Shown here: positions 24,102 to 35,950 of the stretch, one piece after another
Position numbering within the stretch: position 1 is the stretch's first letter
Layout: each line of letters starts with the position of its first letter
Assembly: GCA_037893245.1 (NCBI GenBank)
Contig: JBAIAA010000884.1
Coordinates: 62,001-126,000 of the forward strand
Origin: Crossaster papposus
Taxonomy: Eukaryota; Echinodermata; Asteroidea; Velatida; Solasteridae
Reading direction: 5' to 3'
Length of the DNA: 64,000 bases
The notes under the pieces: model-generated
Databases searched by the model: none
Seen by the model: only the letters and a program-made list of their open reading frames with translations
Told to the model about the DNA's origin: nothing
Made by a program: the position numbers and the translations under genes

Positions 24102-24268
24102 CAAATATTGACTGCTTTGAGTGGTATAGTAAAACTATCCTCCCGGGGTGATCCAGGGAGCATTCTATTTTCCCCGAGGCGAAGCCGAGGGAAAATAGAA
24201 TGCTCCATGGATCACCGAGGGAGGCTAGTTTTACTATACCGCGAAATAAAGCAGTCAATATTTGTTTT
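24102..24268. mobile_element. Near-perfect palindrome, foldback element
   Basis: Two arms of about 75 bp are mirror complements. AATATTGACTGCTTT, TATAGTAAAACTA, GATCCAGGGAGCATTCTATT and TTTCCC on the left are matched on the right, with the centre at GAGGCGAAGCC. It would form a long hairpin. No open frame. Confidence 0.8.
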
Positions 24269-24269
24269 A

Positions 24270-24618
24270 TAACACCTCACTCACAGTTTCTGCACAATTT
24301 AAGCTTCCTGAAAGTATAGTAATGACAAAAAAATCTCCTAATTATACGTCTCTCGATCATACGTGTACTTTGTTGCCTTGATGAACGGGTGCGAAGGTGA
24401 CAGAGCAATGTTTACGCAATGCACCGAAACACACGTCTGGGTTTTAGTCACGCTTTTGTTGCTATGCGCATATTTCGTGTGTTGCTATGCGCATAGTCCT
24501 TTTTGCGTGGTATAGTCTTTTTGGATAGCACAAGTAAAAAATAGTAAAAAGAGCAAGTGACACGTGCCGCACTCTCGGCCAATCAAGACACAGAATCTGT
24601 GAGTGAGGTGTTATAATT
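24270..24618. mobile_element. MITE with 20 bp inverted ends TTATAACACCTCACTCACAG
   Basis: The left end (24,272) and right end (24,596-24,615) are perfect inverse copies. It adjoins the palindrome at 24,102-24,268 and may be part of the same composite. Non-coding. Confidence 0.7.
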
Positions 24619-25342
24619 CAGATTATTAAATAGTAATTCAGACTCACTTTATGACTTATACTTAGTACTGTTTGACCAAGTAACGTAATCACATATATCA
24701 GTTCTTGTCAACAGATTGCGGTTGTACACATTGGATCACATGCCTGGAAGTATATATGCATTTGCAATATGTTCTCCAGTAACCTGGATTTTTTTGCTGT
24801 CTGAATGTACATGTCTGAAGTTGTTGAACTATCAGATGAAAGACAGAAGATAAACATGATGAAGGCAATTAGGGGTGTACAATCCGAGAAAGACAGTATA
24901 AGGATCTGACCAGAATTCAGCGTAGAACAATAATAAGTCCTTCCTTAAAAAGAAATGCAGGGAGGTGGAGTTACATTCCTGTAGCACGTATGCAAGCAAG
25001 AGCTTTTTATAATTATGTTATTATAGTGAGAGGACGCTTATGAAGCAATTACATGCAACGTAAGATATGGCCCTCCAGAATTAAAAGGCAGGTTTTGTGA
25101 AAAGAAGGGCCGGGCACAAGAGACCAGATAGCAAACATCAGAATCATAATAGAGAAATCTATAGAAATTAATTTCCCAGTCTACATGTCCTTTATTGACT
25201 ACTCTCAAGCTTTGGATGCAGCACAAACAACTTTGGACTATCTAGTATCATGCAATGAGCTTTGCAAGACATATGTGATACAACTGCGCAGCTAGGTTAC
25301 TATCTATGACCACCAGGAATCAACAGTGATACCTGCATACCT
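24619..25342. other. Intergenic, no gene seen
   Basis: Stop-rich in all frames and without recognisable repeats; probably the 3' flank of the transposase-like gene. Confidence 0.4.
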
Positions 25343-27520
25343 TCAAAACTCAGGAATATTTATATGATGACGTGGCACAACTATTTTACCGTTGTCACTA
25401 TTGTAGACACCGAGTGCATAGTGGTCAAGCAGATCTGAAACCTTCACTACAAAATCATTAGCAGAAAGTGTCAACTCAAAAGCATGGATGTGGGATACAA
25501 ATCGAGTATTTGTAGCTGGCTTGCAAACAAGATATACGCTGCCGCCTATTAGACAACAAAGCTCAATCACACCAAACTGAACAAAACCTCTTGGTGTCGT
25601 TCCTACAGCAACTACCAAACCTTGACTGTACCATGTGTTGTTACACTGCACTTTCTTTGCAACATAAACGAATTTATTGTCCCCAAGCAGTGGCTGAAGT
25701 GTTTCCTGTATTGGTCGTAACAGCAGCCGTACCAGCAACAAATTCCCACCAGTGTGCTCAACAGCATCAACAAAACCTGTATGAGTAGCTCTCATCCATG
25801 CCTGATAGTATTCATGTCTGGTTGCAAGTGTCTTTGAAAGATTTCGTCTGTTTTTGGTGTGGTGGGACAGTTCTTTGAAATACAAGTGTTTTCCTTCAAA
25901 CCTTAGTGTCCAACAATGGACAAGTGGGCCAAATGTTAGCATCAATTTGGGATAGTGGATAATATAATGAAACTTGGGTTTCATACAATCTTCAGGAAAT
26001 AGAGTGAAGTATTTCTCCAGAAACATTTCAATCAGCAAGGAAATCACAAAGAGCTGGATCCACTGTATGTGCAGTACACAATTGCACTTCTTTCTTCAAG
26101 TAAGAAAAGAACTGCCCACATTTCATCACCAACCGGTACTTTGCTTCCGACCATCAAAGGCAAGAGACGAAGAAAACACCAAGACTGTACAGCTTTCTGC
26201 TTTACACTGAATGAGGCAACCTGTGTTGCCATTTTAGAAGGCTTGTTTGTCTTGTCTGTTCCCGAATACGGAAAATTCTTGATTTCTTCGTTTAAGAACT
26301 GCAGTGTGAAATATTCTTCCTCGACACAATGAAGAATTACCTTTTTCATGACTTCTGGAATTACACCTTCAAACAAGTCATGAGCCACATCTGAAGGAAG
26401 TTCATCTACAACATGATAATGATCCAACGCATTAAATGGACTGTCCTTTTTCACCCCATATATGCAAGCAACTTCTGGCATTTGCCGAACTATTTCAACT
26501 TGTTCATTGTAAGAATCTCTACTTCTTGAAACAAGGTCAACATCCCGAAAATAGTTTTTAACATTTGTCTTTGTGACTTTGCATAACCTACAGAAGCGTC
26601 GAGTATTGAAACTTTCCTGAAAGCCCCCAATGCCGTGTGCAGCCAAGTTGTCTGCGACGAACATAGAGAGGGTTCCTCTAAAAGTATGCACGACACCGTC
26701 CTTTTCAACATCCACACCAACAGTCTCAAGGGTTTTCAAATCTTCAATTAGAGGACTTATTACGGGAGACATTCCATACTGTGAAATTATCTCCGACTGG
26801 CACAAAAGAGCAAGCTGAATAGAGGACAGCTTAGACCGATTTTGTGGCAGCATATTCCCCACAAAAAAATTAAAACCAGAAAACTTAAGCTGCTTAACTC
26901 GGTTTCCTATGGGATTAGCCACTGTAAAGTCATCATTGTAAAGAATAACCTGGATAGTTGGACTTGGCAGTGAAAACAGTGAGTGACTTTGGTAGTTCAA
27001 ACCATCACAATGGTCTCTAACTACATGTAATTGGTCACTTTGATGTCTCTGGATTACCTCAGCAAAAATATTATCATCCTTTAAAAGGGCCTGCAGTGTC
27101 TGTAGAATACTGACATACTGAACGCTCTGCACTTTGCCGTTTGGTTTCCTTCCCATCACATGCTCCACTGGTTCAACAAGATCAAAATTTTATTTAATGT
27201 AGGAGTTCAGATTGGCCATGTTTCGGATAAAACTGAATGACTGTTCCAATTCTGAAGAACTAAAAATACCATCTAGTTTAGCTTCCTGTACTTCAGGCAA
27301 CAGATTTCTTGCTTTCTTCTGTAAATTTTCTCTTGCTAATCGGAGTACATTCTGTGTTTCCTCAGCAACATAACTGCATGCCTCATGATTGAGTTTATAC
27401 TTTCCCTCTCAATCCTAAGATGAATGTTGTTGACAAAGAATCAGTGTCCACAATGACATCTGCAGGCTCATTTTCAATTGGGTCATGTGGCAAGTCTTCA
27501 TCATCTTCTGATTCACTCAT
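25343..27520 (-). pseudogene. Broken DDE transposase-like gene (Transposase_21/CMC-like)
   Basis: Reads from ATG at 27,520 (MSESEDDEDLPHDPIENEP). A frameshift lies near 27,400 and an in-frame TAA at 27,190-27,192. A 374-codon open stretch follows to 26,044, then another shift near 26,050 and 234 codons to 25,343. Blocks include VILYNDDFTVANPIGN, PLIEDLKTLE..GV, VADNLAAHGIGGF, a CRLC knuckle, HDLFEGVIPE and KPKFHYIIHYPKLM..GPLVHCW..RFEGKHLYFK. The order (Asp, PLI-DL-LE, Asp, Cys pair, H-E) parallels CACTA-type Transposase_21 proteins; that match is by motif logic, not a search. This family is multi-copy and usually uncharacterised in fish and invertebrates. No terminal repeats were found. Enzymatic function is presumably lost. 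Confidence 0.7.
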
Positions 27521-28169
27521 ATCTTCTTGTTTCGTCTAATAACTCAAAGTGGATTTTGTTGGAAATGGGTCAAATCGTACCCAGGTTAACTCATACCCCA
27601 AAATTGATAGTCAAGTCGTATTTGAGTCAACTCGTACCCTCGTGCACGTAAAGATGCACCATTATGGTTTTGTGTACAGGATTGTTGTCTTCATAATTAT
27701 TTGATTTACTTTAAATTGCAATTAGCGGTACATGTACTTAAGATAACTGTGGGATAAGACAAACGCATTATATTTATTAAAATGATATAGCTTGACCTAC
27801 ATAAAATTGATGCAAACAAAATAACTTTGTATATACTTTTCTTGTATAAATATTCTCGGAGTACGAGTTGACTCGGGGTACGGCAGCCATTTCGGCAGCC
27901 ATTTGGTTTGTATAAAGGGATAACATCAAAAAAGCTGCCACCGCTGGAATACCTCTATACTTGCATTTGCAATGTATTCCCTTCATAATCGTTTGGGTCT
28001 TCAATCCCATGCACATTTTTAGACCCGACTCCAGACACAGGCGGCAGACATCAACTGTTGTCAGAAATCAAGGACCGATTCTCTTGACTTTTTTGAGATT
28101 GAACTTGTCATAATTGATCTAACACCTATTAGGCAGGTCAAAATAAGAAATAAATGGGCTGACCCTAAA
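27521..28169. other. Intergenic, no gene seen
   Basis: AT-rich, with GGCAGCCATTT repeated at about 27,885-27,905 and no coding signal. Confidence 0.4.
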
Positions 28170-28297
28170 AAAATTGCAAATAAACGTTTTATTGCTGATT
28201 TATGTTAAGAAGGGTCTAGACAATAACATACTAAAAGTTTAGGAGAATTGAAGACCGGGAAAGTTACTAATTTTGAAGATTAGTATTAGCGGCCATC
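28170..28297 (+). repeat. Inverted partner of 35,827-35,950
   Basis: AAATTGCAAATAAACGTTTT through GAAGATTAGTATTAGC recurs at 35.8-35.95 kb as the reverse complement with about 95% identity by eye. The two copies bracket the Penelope-like remnant and the TGACGTCA-rich repeats. Confidence 0.8.
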
Positions 28298-28616
28298 TTG
28301 GATTTGCTAAAAATTAAGCCACGCCCCCAAAATGGCGTAAATAAACTTCACAGTTCATAATATTTATTCTTCTAAAGATTATCTCTCATATGATACCAAA
28401 TATTCTCAAATCCCCCCCCCCCCCATGTGACCTAATTATGACAGTTTTACTAATTAGGTATGGCCTAACCTAATTTAGCACGATAGGACATTGTAACTGA
28501 CATATCATTGATTTTCGCTTCCTAGCTTTCAAATCGTGTTATTTCCCAAGTAATCTGTCCTTTTTTCTTCGGATTTTTCTTCCTTGTAGTGGTATATTGC
28601 TTTCTTATTATGTTTT

Positions 28617-30054
28617 ATGCTTCATTGGCATCATAAAATTAACAGGGACTTGACCGATGAAACCGCGGAATTAGTCTCTCAAGCCATACGCCAACTCTAC
28701 GTGGACGGACTCATATCGAAAGACATATCGGAGTTTCTTAACCCCCGCAACCACGATATTAAAACACCTTGCCTTTACCTCCTACCGAAAGTTCACAAAA
28801 AAGTACCAGAAGGAACACGGTTCGTGGGGAGGCCAATCATTAGTGGTTGCGGAGGACCGACTCAATCCATATCCAAATACATAGACTATTTCTTGCTCCC
28901 AATTGTCTAAGAGCAAAGCACATACACACGCGATTCTGGGCATGTGCTTGAAAAACTAAATAACCTGACATTGGAGCAAGATAACTTATTGATAACACTG
29001 GATATAGTATCCATGTACACTAACTGCCCACAAGATGAGGCAATTGAATCAGTTTGTGACGCACTTGCAATGGCCGATGACAGACTATACGCAATACCCA
29101 AGCCCACGACAGACCACGCGCGACGTCTCCTTGAACTCATTATGCGTCGAAACACGTTTGAATTTAATGGCAAGTTTTTCAGACAAAAAATTGGCGTGGC
29201 CATGGGCAGCGAATGCAGCCCGGAGATTTGTGACATAACTTTATTCAAATACGAACAAGACAAAATCCTCCCTCACAATCCCTCAATTGTGAGCTACATG
29301 AGATATAGAGACGATGTTCTTATAATCTTTAACGGAAATGAAAAGCAGGCTGCTGACCTAGTGCAATCACTTAATAAAATTCACCCTACGCTGAAGTTCA
29401 CGTCTGAGATCTCGCACCGCCAAGTCATTTTTCTCGACCTTATTATCTACAAAGGCGAACGATTCATACATGAAGGGATATTGGATACTCGAGTCGCTAC
29501 CAAAAAAACTGATACATTTCAGTAACTAGCTCGCGATTCAGCACACCCTAAGTCGGTATTTGGCGGATTAATCAAGGGCGAAGTGACCAGATACAAACGT
29601 ATATGTACCCATTCAAAAGACTTTGAGGAGAGGGTTGAATTCTTCAAAGACAAACTTCAAAAGCGCGGATACACAAACGAAGACCTAGCTCTCCTTTCTC
29701 AAAGGGGAAAGACTCCCGCGGACCCTAAGCGTGAAAAAAACAAAAACAATATCCCACTGGTGTTCGTCCTACCATACTACCCACATGTCGCGCACCCAGC
29801 CCTGAAACGGGCTATCCTCAAACACTGGCCCTTGATTAGCGAAAACGAATATCTGAATAGGCTATTTGATACCCAACCCATCCTGGCATACAAACGGCAC
29901 AAAACACATAAAAGATGAACTTGTTCGATCTAGGACTAAAGCGTCTCCACAATCCAACCAAGAGGAACAAAACCTTGATGAGGAGAATCTGCAAATTCTA
30001 TTGGAACTATTGAAAGAACAAAACAATGATCAAAGAAATGGATCTCAAGACTAA
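28617..30054 (+). pseudogene. Penelope-like element reverse transcriptase, 5'-truncated and broken
   Basis: A single frame runs from about 28,617 to 29,918 with two in-frame TAA codons (28,908-28,910 and 29,523-29,525). A shift near 29,900 then leads into a final acidic/Gln-rich stretch ending 30,054. Blocks in order: CLYLLPKVHK, GRPIISG, LDIVSMYTN, IGVAMGSECSPEI, MRYRDDVLIIF (the Y-x-D-D active site is intact) and VIFLDLIIYKGER. After the second stop come KGEVTRYKRIC, RGYTNEDL, LPYYPHVAHP and KHWPLI. This thumb region and block spacing are typical of Penelope-like elements. The N-terminal part is missing and no GIY-YIG endonuclease is visible downstream. Origin by truncated reverse transcription is likely. 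Confidence 0.82.
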
Positions 30055-30249
30055 AACAAAATAAATAAGTCAAACCCCACCACCCCCCCCCCCCCCCTTG
30101 TCCTTGCCATGCGTCATATAAACCGACACACAAATAAAAACAAGGAAAGCAAAATGAACTATATAAGAGGTTGGCTGATGAAGTGCATGATATATAGCAC
30201 AGAAAATATGCCCTGCTCCCCTTCCAAAAAAGGGAAAAAAAGAGGGGAC

Positions 30250-30830
30250 GGCATATTATCACCGGTAATAATCAATCACTGTGTGAACTAAAAACAAAGG
30301 GACCACTGTTGCAATACACAAACCAGTCATCGCATCGCCAAAACCAGAGACAGGGTTTGAAACTCCCGCTTTTAGGGAATGTCTAACCCAATTGGCCTGC
30401 AGACGTTTGATGTATTTGCCCGTCCACGAACTCCAACCACGGACTGTCATCTAGCAGAGATAATGTGGCTAAAACTGATCCCCAGATGCGTGTCTTACGG
30501 AAAAAAGAGGAAAAAAAGAGTTAAAAATCACGCTCTGGAAAGACCAGTTAAACAGCCACTTTCTAGCATACCCACTAGTTAACGTACAATTACAGATTTA
30601 TCTTCGGCAGAACAGTCACAAATACAATCCATATGATACTTGTCAGCAAAACCTTTTCCGCGTCTCAAAAAAATAACGAAAAGCACGGAGGGGTTCTGTT
30701 GAAACTTGTACACGAAACCCACCCCCCCCCCCCCCCCCCCCCCCCCCCCATTCCTACAGACTGCAATCTCGCAGAAAAAAAGTGGCCTGAACAGACCTCC
30801 CATGAAGCGTATATCACTAGGAAATAAAAC
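30250..30830 (+). repeat. Dispersed repeat with poly-C tract; inverted copy at 40,640-41,080
   Basis: TATTATCACCGGTAATAATC, CAATTGGCCTGCAGACGTTT and CTAGTTAACGTACAATTACA recur in reverse orientation 10 kb away, both copies next to a ~25-28 bp homopolymer (C at 30,722-30,749; G at 40,647-40,671). No coding content is apparent. Confidence 0.75.
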
Positions 30831-31489
30831 TTAAATTAGGAATTACGCTCTGGGCGGGATAGTTACGCAACCACACTGCTGGCATACCAGCACATCATAA
30901 ATTATGCAGATTTATCTCTGTAGACCAGCCACTACCTAAAATCCAATGATACTTTACGCAGCAGAACTGCTTCAGCATCTCCCAAAAAAAATAACGAAAA
31001 GGATGAGAAAAAGTTCTGACTTGTGAAAACTCCCATAAACACCCTCTCCTTCCCACATAGAATGAGTTCTGATTCACTGCAGCTTACTCTAGAATTGATA
31101 AAAAAAAACTTAAAAAAAATTAACTGATCATTCCTTGAAGTATGCCTGCATAAACCGGTCTCTCTGTGCTATACCTTCTTGCAAAAGCACTCCATTAGGA
31201 TTATAATAGCCTCACAGAAAAAGAAAGAAAATTCCACAAAACCCAGTATTACACGTCCTTCACGTTAATGTCCTTCCCAGGTGACCGAGAATCGCTCCAA
31301 AAATTTTTAAAAAACGTGACTGACATGTATGATTACGCTACTTCCCAATAAACACAACAGAATGCACCAGCGCATGTGGTCATTGTCAAAATGGGAACTG
31401 TAACAATATGACTAATGATCCAGTGATGGAAGAGGATGATGAACAAGACTGAATATAAGAAGCCATGAGAATGCGTCACGTTATAGTAA

Positions 31490-31900
31490 GTTTGTTTAAA
31501 ATACGGGTTGACCTTAGTAAGGACATAAGAAGTCACCCAACACCACTGAAAACATCTCTAAAAATGAATTATTGGCATCAAAAACATTGTGAAAGACACC
31601 AAATTTCCCTGTTGGCTAAAGCAGTTTCAAGTTAGTGCCCATTTGCAGATTTTTGTTACAACAGTCAGACGGGTTTTGGGCAGGGGTAACCCCCAAAATA
31701 GTTTAAGGGGCAACCAACACCACCGAAAACATTTTCAAATGCATTACTGACCCCCAAACATTGGCTGAAGCAATGTGGAGTTTTGGCCGATTGTCCATCG
31801 GGGTGTGCGTTGTGGGGTAGGGGTACCCCCAAATATGGTATAAGGGGTTAACCAACATCACTGAAAACCCTTCCATATGAAAGATTGACCCTGAAAACCT
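31490..31900. repeat. Diverged tandem repeat, ~130-180 bp unit
   Basis: CACCCAACACCACTGAAAAC, CAACCAACACCACCGAAAAC and TAACCAACATCACTGAAAAC mark three successive copies, the last two each preceded by GGGGTA-CCCCCAAA-type words. Non-coding. Confidence 0.6.
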
Positions 31901-32029
31901 AGGTAAAGGTCCAATTTCTATTGATTTTTCATGAAAATTGACCAAGTTATGACTGTTTGAAGTTTTCACTTTTTAATGGAAAATGAGTTAAAACTAGACG
32001 TGTTTGTGGACAAACACAGAGCTGTTTCG

Positions 32030-33300
32030 GGTGTCTAACATTACTTTCTATGTGTATCTGATGATGGTCTTTGTGTGTGCCAAGTCTGAAGTCGATTGGA
32101 TTTACACAATTGCCAAAGATATATTAGTTGAAAAAACGTGTACAAATCATATGGGGAAACTTGAACCTTTAATGTGACGTCACATGACACCCGATGATGT
32201 CATCATGATGTCATCTTAATTTTCGTCTATTACATATTCTGGAATACTTGCATACCAAGTTTGGCCCCAATCAGACATGTACTTCCAGAGATAGAGGGTC
32301 CTAAAATCTGCCCCTTTAATGTGACGTCACATGACCCACGATGACGTCATCTTGACGATTTTCCCCTTGGCCCTCCTGGGTTTGATGGTCGAGGTGTGTG
32401 CTAAGTCTGAAGTCGATCGGATTTACCAAATTGTCAAATTCAATAGTCTGAAGAAAAACGTGTACAAAACCTATGGAGAAAATTGAACCTTTAATGTGAC
32501 GTCACATGACACCCGGTGATGTCATAATTACGTCATCTTAATTTTTGCCTATAACACACCCTCGAATACTTGCAAACCAAGTTTGACCCCAACCGGACTT
32601 GTACTTTCAGAGTTAGAGGGTCTTAAAAAACTACACCTTTAATGTGACGTCACATGACCCGCGATGACGTCATCTTGATTATTTTTTTCTTGGCCCTCCT
32701 AAGGATGGTGGTCGAGGTCTGTGCTAAGTCTCAAGTCGATCGAATTGACAGAAGTGTAAAATTCAATATTTTGAAGAAAAACGTGTACAAAACCTATGGA
32801 GAAAATTGAACCTTTAATGTGACGTCACATGACACCCGATGATGTCATAATTACGTCATCTTAATTTTCGTCTATAACACATCCTGGAATACTTTCAAAC
32901 CAAGTTTGACCCCAACCGGACTTGTACTTTCAGAGTTAGAGGGTCTTAAAAAACTACACCTTTAATGTGACGTCACATGACCCGCGATGACGTCATCTTG
33001 ATTATTTTTTTCTTGGCCCTCCTAAGGATGGTGGTCGAGGTCTGTGCTAAGTCTCAAGTCGATCGAATTGACAGAAGTGTCAAATTCAATATTTTGAAGA
33101 AAAACGTGTACAAAACCTATGGGAAAAAAATACACCTTTAAAGTGACGTCACGTGACCATAAATGATGAAATCGTGACGATTTTTTTCAAGGACCATCTG
33201 TGAGTGGTAGTCTAAGTGTATACCAAGTCTTAAGTCGGTCGGGTTTACAAAAGTGTCAAAGTGTATTGGCTGAAGAAAAAACGTGTACAAACCCTATTGA
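32030..33300. repeat. Tandem array, 323 bp unit, about 3.5 copies
   Basis: Markers repeat at fixed spacing: TTTAATGTGACGTCACATGA at 32,175/32,497/32,820 and its sister block at 32,322/32,645/32,968 (TGACGTCA coordinates), giving 322-323 bp. Each unit holds two blocks of about 150 bp related to one another, with AAAACGTGTACAAA and AAGTC..AAGTCGATCG words. A more diverged copy follows at 33,144. No open frame. Every unit carries three perfect TGACGTCA palindromes, apart from the diverged ends. Confidence 0.88.
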
Positions 33301-33439
33301 GAGAAGTCTGAAACAGAAGAAAAAAAAAAAAAACTAGAACTACGTCTGTTCAAGGAACAGAACATAGGGCTTTTTCGCTTTCGCATTTTTTTTAGAGTAT
33401 TTTTTTCAAAAAAACCGAATTTAAGTTAATTTAAACAGA

Positions 33440-34485
33440 TTAAAATAAATTCAAACTGATTAAAACGATGACGTCACACGTTTCTGAACTTTTTGTGCAA
33501 CTATCTATCACCTAACAACACAAAATGAGGTGTTATGTTAACACGATCCTTTGCTGAGATATGCCTTCAACGTCTAAAAACGTGATAATTCAAATATAAT
33601 CGTAATATGACGTAACATTTGTCAACATGACGCTAGAGGGCGCTTTAACATTTTATGAAGTCACTGTTAAAAGTAAGTTCACATCGTTTTTTACTTTTAA
33701 ATTATAAGGAATTTCCGGTTTGGACCGGAAGGAAGTGTCAGGTCTTTTTGCATGTAATACAAATTATGAAGACCATGGATTAATCTATCAATTCCCCTAA
33801 AAATCTAAATCAGATTGTTTACAGTTTATTGTATATTGATTTTCAAAGATTAAATTTAGAAATATTTGGTTGCTTGTAATATGACACTTGATGACGTCAT
33901 CGTGACGTAATTAACAGAAAGCTCGAGAGCTGTCTTAACTTTGCTATTTAAAGCAAAAATCTGGATTATATCTATCGCGGTTGATTTTTAAGCGACGTTT
34001 TAAGGTTCTAAGGTCTTTTCATTGTAACTTCCGGTTTGGTGACGTCATAAATATTTCTCTTTCCCAATATGGTCTAAGCATGAAGCTGATTATATACACG
34101 GGTTATAAAGTTATTTCAGCAAACTTCGCAACACACATCAACAGATTATTCATTTTAACAATTTTTCAAACTGCCGCTAGAGGGCGCTATAACATGTTAT
34201 GACGTCACAAATATTTTTTTTGAAAAATACATTGTAGCCAGACACTAACATCGTTGAAAGTAAGTTCATATCATTTTTCACTTTCAAATTATGAGGCACT
34301 TCCGGTTTAGACCGGAAGGAAGGGTCACGTGATTTCACGCACCTGAGATAAAATGAAGATCCTGGATTATTCGATTAATTGCCACAAAATTCAAGTTTCG
34401 GTCTTTTGCGGTTGATGTTTTATTGATTTTCAAAGATTAAATCAATTCCACCTTTAAGATAAGCTCACGTGGGCCTGATGACGTC
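33440..34485. repeat. TGACGTCA-rich repeat, first copy of a ~1,037 bp duplication
   Basis: AACTTCCGGTTTGGTGACGT, CGCTAGAGGGCGCTATAACA, GTTGAAAGTAAGTTCATATC and CACTTCCGGTTTAGACCGGA appear here and again about 1,037 bp downstream. A less similar related block precedes it at 33,625-33,740. Non-coding. Confidence 0.8.
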
Positions 34486-35520
34486 TTCCTCGTGGTGTCT
34501 GTCGGCGAGACTGGAGTTCACTATTGGGTCTTCACCTGGGTCAAGTTTATGGAAATGCGACTTTGTTTTTCCGTTAAAAGTGCTTTGAATTGTGCAAGCA
34601 ACGTTTACAAAGTCTACGGGGTTGGATTCTGCGTAGCCGAAAGCGTGCTTACCTACCTGTCGTACGCGGCGCCCTTCCCCATGGGCAACTTGATGACGTC
34701 ATCCTGTTTCACAGGTTGGCTGCTAGTGTCCTCTTGGGTGAGCGTACATGTGCTTGCACGAACGATGTCAGTGGTGATACATTCGCTCAATACATAATGC
34801 ACTATCGGTGTATACGTACATGTACTAGCATGTATATTATACGTGTGGCATGCACGCGTAAGGGGTCAATGCTTTTTGCACCTAGGCCAAAACAATTACA
34901 TTTCAAGGGTGCCGCAGGGTATGTTCAAGTTCGTTTTTTGCCCCAAAACACAGGGAAGTTCGAGAACTACTTTTACATTAACCTTTAGAGCAAAAATCAA
35001 GATTGTATCTGTCAGGTTTAATTTTTTAGGAATTTTCAAAGGAAAAGGAGTCTTTTCATTCTAACTTCCGGTCTGGTGACGTCATAATTTTTTCTTCCCG
35101 TCAACTTGTTCCTAGCATGAAGCTGATTAAATACACCTGTTATAAAGTGATTTCAGCAAACTTCGCCACACACATCAACAGATTATTCATTTTAACAATT
35201 TTCAAACTGCCGCTAGAGGGCGCTATAACATGTTATGACGTCACCAATATTTTTTTTGAAAAATACATTGCAGCCAGACACTAACATCGTTGAAAGTAAG
35301 TTCATATCATTTTTCACTTTCAAATTATGAGGCACTTCCGGTTTAGACCGGAAGGAAGGGTCACGTGATTTCACGCACGCGAGATAAAATCAAGATCCTG
35401 GATTATTCTATCTATTGCCACAAAAATTAAGTTTCGGTCTTTTGCGGTTGATTTGTTATTGAATTTCAAAGATTAAATCAATTACACCTTTAATATGACG
35501 TCACGTGACCCCTGATGACC
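34486..35520. repeat. Second copy of the ~1,037 bp duplication
   Basis: The matching blocks lie at 35,065-35,385; TGACGTCA sites at 35,077 and 35,236 correspond to those at 34,040 and 34,200. The open frames around 34,492-34,988 fall in this repeat and have no family resemblance. Confidence 0.75.
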
Positions 35521-35689
35521 TCACCGTGACGTATGTCGGCTAGGCACGAGCTTACTATGGGGTCTTCACTTGGGTTAAGTTTTATGGAAATACGACTTTG
35601 TTCTCTGGTAAAAGTACTTGTGCAAAAAAACGTGTACAAAGTCTATGGAGTTTAGGTTACTAAAAGAAAAAAAAGAAAGAAAAAAAAAA

Positions 35690-35815
35690 ATCAGAACAAA
35701 AACAAAGGCTTTTTCGCAAAATTGCGAAAAAGCCAAAAAAAAAAAAAAACTTTAACGAAAACAATAGCTGTTTCGGCTGAATTGCCGAAACAGCTAATGA
35801 GTTAAAATGAGTTAA
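35690..35815. repeat. Two adjacent perfect hairpins
   Basis: GGCTTTTTCGC-AAAATT-GCGAAAAAGCC and AGCTGTTTCGGC-TGAATT-GCCGAAACAGCT are perfect stems separated by an A-rich spacer. The word AGCTGTTTCGG also occurs at 32,020 and 58,547, so these are probably ends of the repeat that fills 31.98-35.8 kb. Confidence 0.75.
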
Positions 35816-35826
35816 AAACGGCTAAT

Positions 35827-35950
35827 ACTAATCTTCGAAATTAGTAACTTTCCCGGTCTTCAATTCTCCTAAACTTTTAGTATGTTATTGTCTAGACCCT
35901 TCCTAACATAAATCAACCATAAAACGTTTATTTGCAATTTTTTTGGGGTT
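35827..35950 (-). repeat. Inverted partner of 28,170-28,297
   Basis: Reverse complement of the left copy, from GCTAATACTAATCTTCGAAA to AAACGTTTATTTGCAATTTT. Similarity also includes GGCAGGTCA outward. Confidence 0.8.

Noticed and set aside
30579..30803. Poly-Gly frame on minus, poly-Pro frame on plus
   Set aside because: Generated by the 28 bp C tract.
34492..34988. Overlapping plus frames of 101 and 132 codons
   Set aside because: Located in the TGACGTCA repeat; the duplicate copy does not keep them open.
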